From Vermamoeba vermiformis (lineage: Eukaryota > Tubulinea > Echinamoebida), in assembly GCA_045837725.1 (NCBI GenBank), contig JBEWZL010000109.1, positions 372,001-436,000 on the forward strand: 64,000 nucleotides of DNA. The letters run 5' to 3'. The stretch's first letter is position 1, and each line of letters opens with the position of its first letter. Position numbers and translations under genes: made by a program. The notes below the pieces were generated by a model. That model saw only the letters and a list, made by a program, of their open reading frames with translations, was not told the origin of the DNA and searched no databases. This document shows, in pieces, positions 59,179 to 64,000 of the stretch.

Positions 59179-59797
59179 TTCGGATCAATTACAATTTTCC
59201 GGAACTGTTCTGTTGCTCACTATTGCTTAGAGGAATTGATTGAACTACTTTATGGAAGTTTTCTCTATTTATGCGTTGATTTGTGAGCTCAAAGCTACGA
59301 AAAATCGAAACAACGAACTCTGAGGAAAAGTTCCGAACAATTGGTTACAATCCTATTAAAATTAAGCTTGATATGCCGCTCTATCCATCTTTTGTTCGGA
59401 ACAATAATTGCGTTGAAGATCGAGGTCTGAGTACGAAACGTTGAAAGGTACATTGAGATCTGGCGCAGAGCCGATGAATTGGGTTTACTTATATTACAAC
59501 AGCCACTGCCTGACTGGTCATATTTACGTGCCACTTATCCATTCTTTGAGTAGTGCGCGGTCCACTGGTCCCAGGCACTAATACCCGATTTATTAAGGTT
59601 GACACGTGTCAACAACCACGGACGTCTTCCGAGCCCTCCGTCCTTTGTGGTTTTGCTATGACTCTGTCATCAAGTACTGATCGGTGACTTCTCGGTGACT
59701 CTTCAACGAAACAGTGCGCAGCTGTAATGGAACCTAGATCCTGATCCGGATCAAATTTTCATCACTCAGCTACAGCAATATATCCGCTTGCAATACT
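59179..59797. promoter_or_regulatory. Region upstream of the PH-like gene, with a 16-base palindrome
   Basis: About 620 nt. Contains GTTGACACGTGTCAAC at 59598–59613, a perfect palindrome. A 79-codon open frame on the minus strand (59295–59534) has no family resemblance. The right edge is the 3' end of an F-box gene. Confidence 0.45.
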
Positions 59798-61549
59798 TTA
59801 ATTCGATTGTAGAACTTGATCTATCTTCTTGATTTCATCATAAGCAATGGCTAGGTGCTTGTAGGAGGGCATATCTCTGTTAGCCGCTACTTCACCCGGT
59901 TCAGAATTTGCAAATCTGGCACCATAGGCAACTAGTCTCTTAATATGCTCTGTACAGTCTATTGTTTGGTCTGAATATAATAAGTAATAATACAAAAATG
60001 AGGTATAGCCAAGATTTCCTCCTCTTTTCGCATTCGGATCTAAAAAAAAGTTAAAAAAAACTTTGACTGTCAGATCCGGTTTTTTAAACCTCTATTAAGA
60101 TTACCTGTTCCTAGTTCTAATAACCTGGTCTGAAACTTTTCCATATTCTTAAACCTTTCATAACTTAACCAAAGGTGCGGAAAGCCTTTAGTTAATTTTC
60201 CGCCGTAGTGCTCCACAATAAACTCTAACATTTCAAAATCTTTGACAGCTACTATATAATCTGTTACTGTCATCTATTTCCTAATTTAGTAATCCTATGT
60301 TTATCTCATCATTTACGTACATTAGTGAATTCTTCTGTAAGGTATTTGGTTCCGTTAATAAAGGTGCTACTGATGCAGACCTTGCCGATTGGATGATTGA
60401 CGTTAAATTTGTACTGAGGATACTTTTCTTGGAAATAAAATAGCGTGCGTAAGTATGGCTCAGCGCCTTTTAGGTACGGATGCGGCATGTTCTACCAAAA
60501 AAAAAATTAACTTAAGAGTATTATTAATAACTACTGACGTACTCTATTTAAATATGATTGGCTAATACTTTGTCGTTTTTTGTTTAGATCCGCGAGTTTA
60601 ACCCACGCGTGATCTTCATACTTTTTGAAAAGCTCCAACACCAACAAAGTTGTTTTTCGTTCTGGACGTTGTTTAAGCTCGTTGATATCATCAGTTGGCT
60701 TAAGAAACTGATCGCCAAGCATAAATAGCAGTTCTATAATTACTGCTGATTTCTTGTCGTCTGCGTCGCGTGGATAATAATCCTGCTTGATTGAGGGCAG
60801 ATCGGCAATAAAAGACTGATTTAAATTAATATTTATAACGTCAATAATATCACATACCTCTATGATAAATGCGAGGACTTTATCCGCGTCGACAGCGTCA
60901 ATTTGTTCGAGCAGATTCGCTCTGCCAAGTTTTTTTTGGAGCTCTGGGCTGACTGGCCTCAGTTGCTGGATTATACTATCGCACGCGAGAGTAGGAAAGT
61001 AGAATAATAGGGCATCTGGATCATTGTTTCGTAAAGCAAGCTAGAAAACGGATGTGATCAGTACTTTAGAAGCTTTAAGAAGTGTTCAGTTGATCTGTTA
61101 CAGGGAATTTTATCTTAATATATTAATATAATTACCTGCGCGTTATATTCAATAAACTTCCGCCGCACAGAAGACTTTGACTGAGGATTTTTAATGGTGA
61201 AACTAAAAGTTGTTAATAAATATAGAAATTAATGCTTTATTAATTAATAACCATACCAATAATTATTATAGTATAAATGTGCTTAAATATTTAACGTATA
61301 ATTGCAAGATTTTTGCAAGATCCTTCAGAAATGTAAAAATTGGTATAAATAATGGAGCACTGCTCAATTAAGTTGAATATATTTACACTTACGGCGACTG
61401 ATCAAACACAACTTTTTTAAAGACCAAATCTTCGTGCAATCGGTTGTGCAGATCTTTACAGGTGAACAGCAGAGCACCAAAGTCTAATAGATCAATATAC
61501 TTAGCATAATAATAAAACACTTCTGTCGGAACATTCACTAGCGATGCCA
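59798..61549 (-). CDS. F-box protein with ankyrin-like C-terminal repeats (third, older paralogue)
   Basis: About eight exons, intact. MASLVNVPTEVFYYYAKYID begins the F-box (LLDFGALLFTCKDLHNRLHE); then RRKFIEYNAQLALRNNDPDA, LRPVSPELQKKLGRANLLEQ, a segment LGDQFLKPTDDINELKQRPE, and two ankyrin-like units (FEMLEFIVEHYGGKLTKGFP and HIKRLVAYGARFANSEPGEV), ending DQVLQSN. It has the same exon plan as the two duplicated F-box genes but is clearly more diverged, except for a 114-bp patch (60601–60714) nearly identical to 54637–54750. Probable SCF receptor. It lies directly downstream of NRDE2 with 96 nt between. Confidence 0.8.
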
Positions 61550-61645
61550 TTTTGTGTTGACTTGCTTTCAATTTGAAATAAAATAAGAAAATATTATGAT
61601 ACTCCCAAAAAGGAAAAATCACGTGATTTTATTAGCGCCTAGATT

Positions 61646-64000
61646 TTAGAGAATTGGCGGCAGTGTTCGTAACCTCAGCTCTTTCTCGTTCATCAATTGC
61701 ACGACATCGTTGAGGTCGTTAGCAGACAACACGCCCTTGAGACTATGCACACTCTTCAGCCACATCGCTTTGCACCACGGCACATTGCGCAATGCTCGGA
61801 AAAATACTCCGCGAACTTCATTCGGTCTGAAGAACTTGGCTGCGTGGTCAATGTAGTTCAGCCACAAAACGACGGATCGGCGAGTCGGATCCACGGTCAA
61901 TGCTCGTTCCAGTATTGATGTTATTCTGTTACTACTGCCTAGTCTATTCTCCGACTTGATTGCTACGAGCCACACCAGCGATGATTTTTGACTGCAACAA
62001 AAATAAAATTAATAAAATTTTCCGATTGAACAGGCGAAGTCTAAGGTCATTGTCTCGATACTAATGTATCATATGTTACTATAGTATGATAGTATTACTT
62101 ACTTCTCGGCATGTTCGTCGATTAATCGTCTAAATTGGGCAGCAAGATGACCGTACGCTGCTGCATGTCCCGCAAGAGCCCACGACCACAATGCACTCGG
62201 TCGAAGGTTAATGACCGCTGTATTAATGTCTCGCAGCATCGCAGGCGATATTATATTCAGATTGACTAGCATGAAGTAATGTGATAAGGATCTGCACAAA
62301 AAAAGTTTCAGTAAGTTGCCCAAATAAGGAAATATTCACAGGTGTACTTACGCCATCAACAATTGTTCTTGAATGAGTTGATTAGGGGCTGTAACAGCAA
62401 CTGCCTGATCGTATATTGATTTGATCTTTTCGAATGGTCCGTGCGCTATCCATTCGAATAGTGCGTAACAGACGGTGAAGTCTTTGAACAATACGAATGA
62501 GTCTATTGAACTCGTGGCCTTCAGATCTGATCTCATCTTGTCGAATTTTTGCTCGTAGTTCTATATACATTGAACACGTTAGGAAGAGTTAAGCAGCGAG
62601 ATATTTTAATTCTTTTACCTTTCTGGCCTTCAGAATGCGAGTTGCAGGAACTGTAGCGGGAGGTGCTCCTTTTTTGGCAGGTGCTAATGGCGTGAAATTT
62701 CCTTCCGTCAATGAGACCAGGATATTCAATGCACTGTTCCTCGCCTCATCACCTTCAGAGTCGAGTTCCATTTGCACGTAAGCACGTGACAACACGACCA
62801 CGTGCTCTTTGACCTCTGGTGGCAATTTCGCTCCCATAGCCAGTGCAGTGTTGTACACTTTTTTAGCTTCTTTGATGTTTCCGTTCAATCGCTCTGCTGT
62901 CGCATAAGCATTCCATAAATGGAGATTCATGCTGTCACTCTTCAGCAAAGTCTTCGACAAATCACGTGCCATCGCGATATCGATTCGTCCTTCAGTGAAA
63001 ATGTTGATAATTTGCAGCCGTTGTTGCAGCGCCTTTGGGAACGATTTTGAAGTTTGTGCAAAAACGTTTCTAAAAATGGAGGTCTGGGTTAGATTACCAT
63101 AAAAGGAAACAACTTTTAGCGTACCTTATTAATTCTATTCTATTTACATCGGTTGTATCTACAGAGATTACGGGCAACCATTGATCGTAATCTAACTTTA
63201 AATAATTGATCTGTAACATAGAGCGTTAGATTTGATTTTATTACCGAGGATATCTGCACTTACTTTTTGCTTAGCTTTGTCCTCTGAATGGTCAAAATAG
63301 CCTAATTTAGTCAAGACATCTGTCACGTGACGGTTGTCTTCGAGCTCTAGCTCTGACTTGTCCTTCTCGTACTCGTTGTTGCTGTCAAATCGTTGTGACA
63401 TTTTGACACCTAAGAACTCGAGCATTCGCAGCACGAACTCTAATCGCAAGTCTTCATACGACACGCGGAACAAAAATCCTCTAATATCTGTCACAGGCGG
63501 AATAATTAGTACAATCCCGCAAGACAACCTATCGATCAAGGCTTACCGTCAAAAAGTACAACAGCCTCAGGGTCTTGTTCGTCAATATTCTCAGTCGTGG
63601 TGCGTGCAGGGAGCCAATTTGAGTCATCTAAACGCTGTTCACTTGACAGCCATTCCGTTAACTGATCGGCCTCTTCTTGCATGGCAACGATTTCAGCAGC
63701 ACTCGGTTGCACTTCATTCATTTTGACGTCTTCTTGTTGCTCTTCTTGTTCTTCGTCATCGCTATCTTCATCTTCGTCTCGTTCCTTTTTATCGCTGGTA
63801 TCATTAGTAGGCTGCTCTGGGAACACCGGATCATCTTCAGTTGGCCGCTCTGGATCGTAATCGGGAATCAAATCCTCCTATAAAAACTTGGTTAGACTGA
63901 CAACTGAACGACCTGTGAGATCTCACAAGCACGTACCTCTTTCAGCTTATCTTCCATAGTTCCGTGCCATACACGCCAGCCCTTGGCGTCTTTCTCGCCG
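61646..64000 (-). CDS. NRDE2: NRDE2-like RNA surveillance protein (5' end lies right of the window)
   Basis: Nuclear HAT/TPR-type repeat protein that in animals and fission yeast works with MTR4 in nuclear RNA decay and, in worms, nuclear RNAi. The visible N-terminal part reads KGWRVWHGTMEDKLKE, then an acidic region (DEDEDSDDEEQEEQQ), then the family core DEQDPEAVVLFDGDIRGFLF, followed by HAT-like helices (LWNAYATAERLNGNIKEAKK, DFTVCYALFEWIAHGPFEKI, KAMWLKSVHSLKGVLSANDL) and the end motif MNEKELRLRTLPPIL, which is typical of NRDE2 C termini. Multiple short introns. The (V)LFDDI-x-x-F/L-F block and the ELRLRT end make the call firm. The MTR4-binding N terminus is outside the window. Confidence 0.88.

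Noticed and set aside
1-64000. CRISPR arrays, prokaryotic operons and mobile elements
   Set aside because: Introns and eukaryotic families rule out a prokaryote; no spaced direct repeats, transposase, integrase or reverse transcriptase was recognised.

Overview
The window is nuclear DNA of a eukaryote with a compact genome. Most genes are split by short GT–AG introns of about 50–100 nt, both strands are densely used, and the standard genetic code fits. The gene content suggests a free-living protist rather than an animal or fungus. It includes a gamma-carbonic-anhydrase-like protein with a probable mitochondrial presequence, a mitochondrial DUF3501 protein, a tandem family of RING/TRAF-zinc-finger proteins, a leaderless thioester macroglobulin, and many F-box and LRR proteins. 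An amoebozoan is my best guess, but this is inference and no single gene proves it.

Layout. 1–9122 (minus strand): four tandem RING plus TRAF-type zinc-finger paralogues. The fourth (7432–9122) has lost its zinc-finger array and carries instead the C-terminal half of poly(A)-binding protein (RRM4, linker, MLLE). 9408–11144: an armadillo-like protein with two GC–AG introns. 11223–16660: an alpha-2-macroglobulin-type thioester protein without a signal peptide and with a long Pro-rich insert. 17014–25840: housekeeping genes (RRP36, an AlkB-like dioxygenase, a tail-anchored protein, a gamma-CA-like protein, adenylosuccinate synthetase, an aquaporin). 25977–35177: a double-C2 protein, ER Hsp70 (BiP) with bZIP-type promoter elements, then a divergent mitochondrial pair (DUF3501 and mL45). 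35829–43353: a Pro-rich protein with IQ and FYVE-like motifs, a TPR protein, SFT2, and a type I membrane protein with a PPV-rich stalk.

43612–61549 is an accessory, recently duplicated region. A unit of about 6–7 kb (end of a small acidic gene, a beta-helix surface protein, an F-box gene, and the 5' end of an LRR/F-box gene) is present twice in tandem. In the left copy the F-box and LRR genes are broken; in the right copy they look intact. A third, older F-box paralogue lies at 59798–61549 and shares a nearly identical patch with the right-hand copy, which suggests gene conversion. The window ends in NRDE2 (61646 to beyond 64000), an RNA-surveillance factor.

The most unusual points are the RING–PABP fusion, four +1 reading-frame breaks in otherwise good genes, a repeated perfect palindrome built on CACGTG near several genes, BiP lacking a KDEL-type end, and the gene-conversion patch. 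All intron coordinates are read by eye from splice consensus and frame; none is backed by transcripts.
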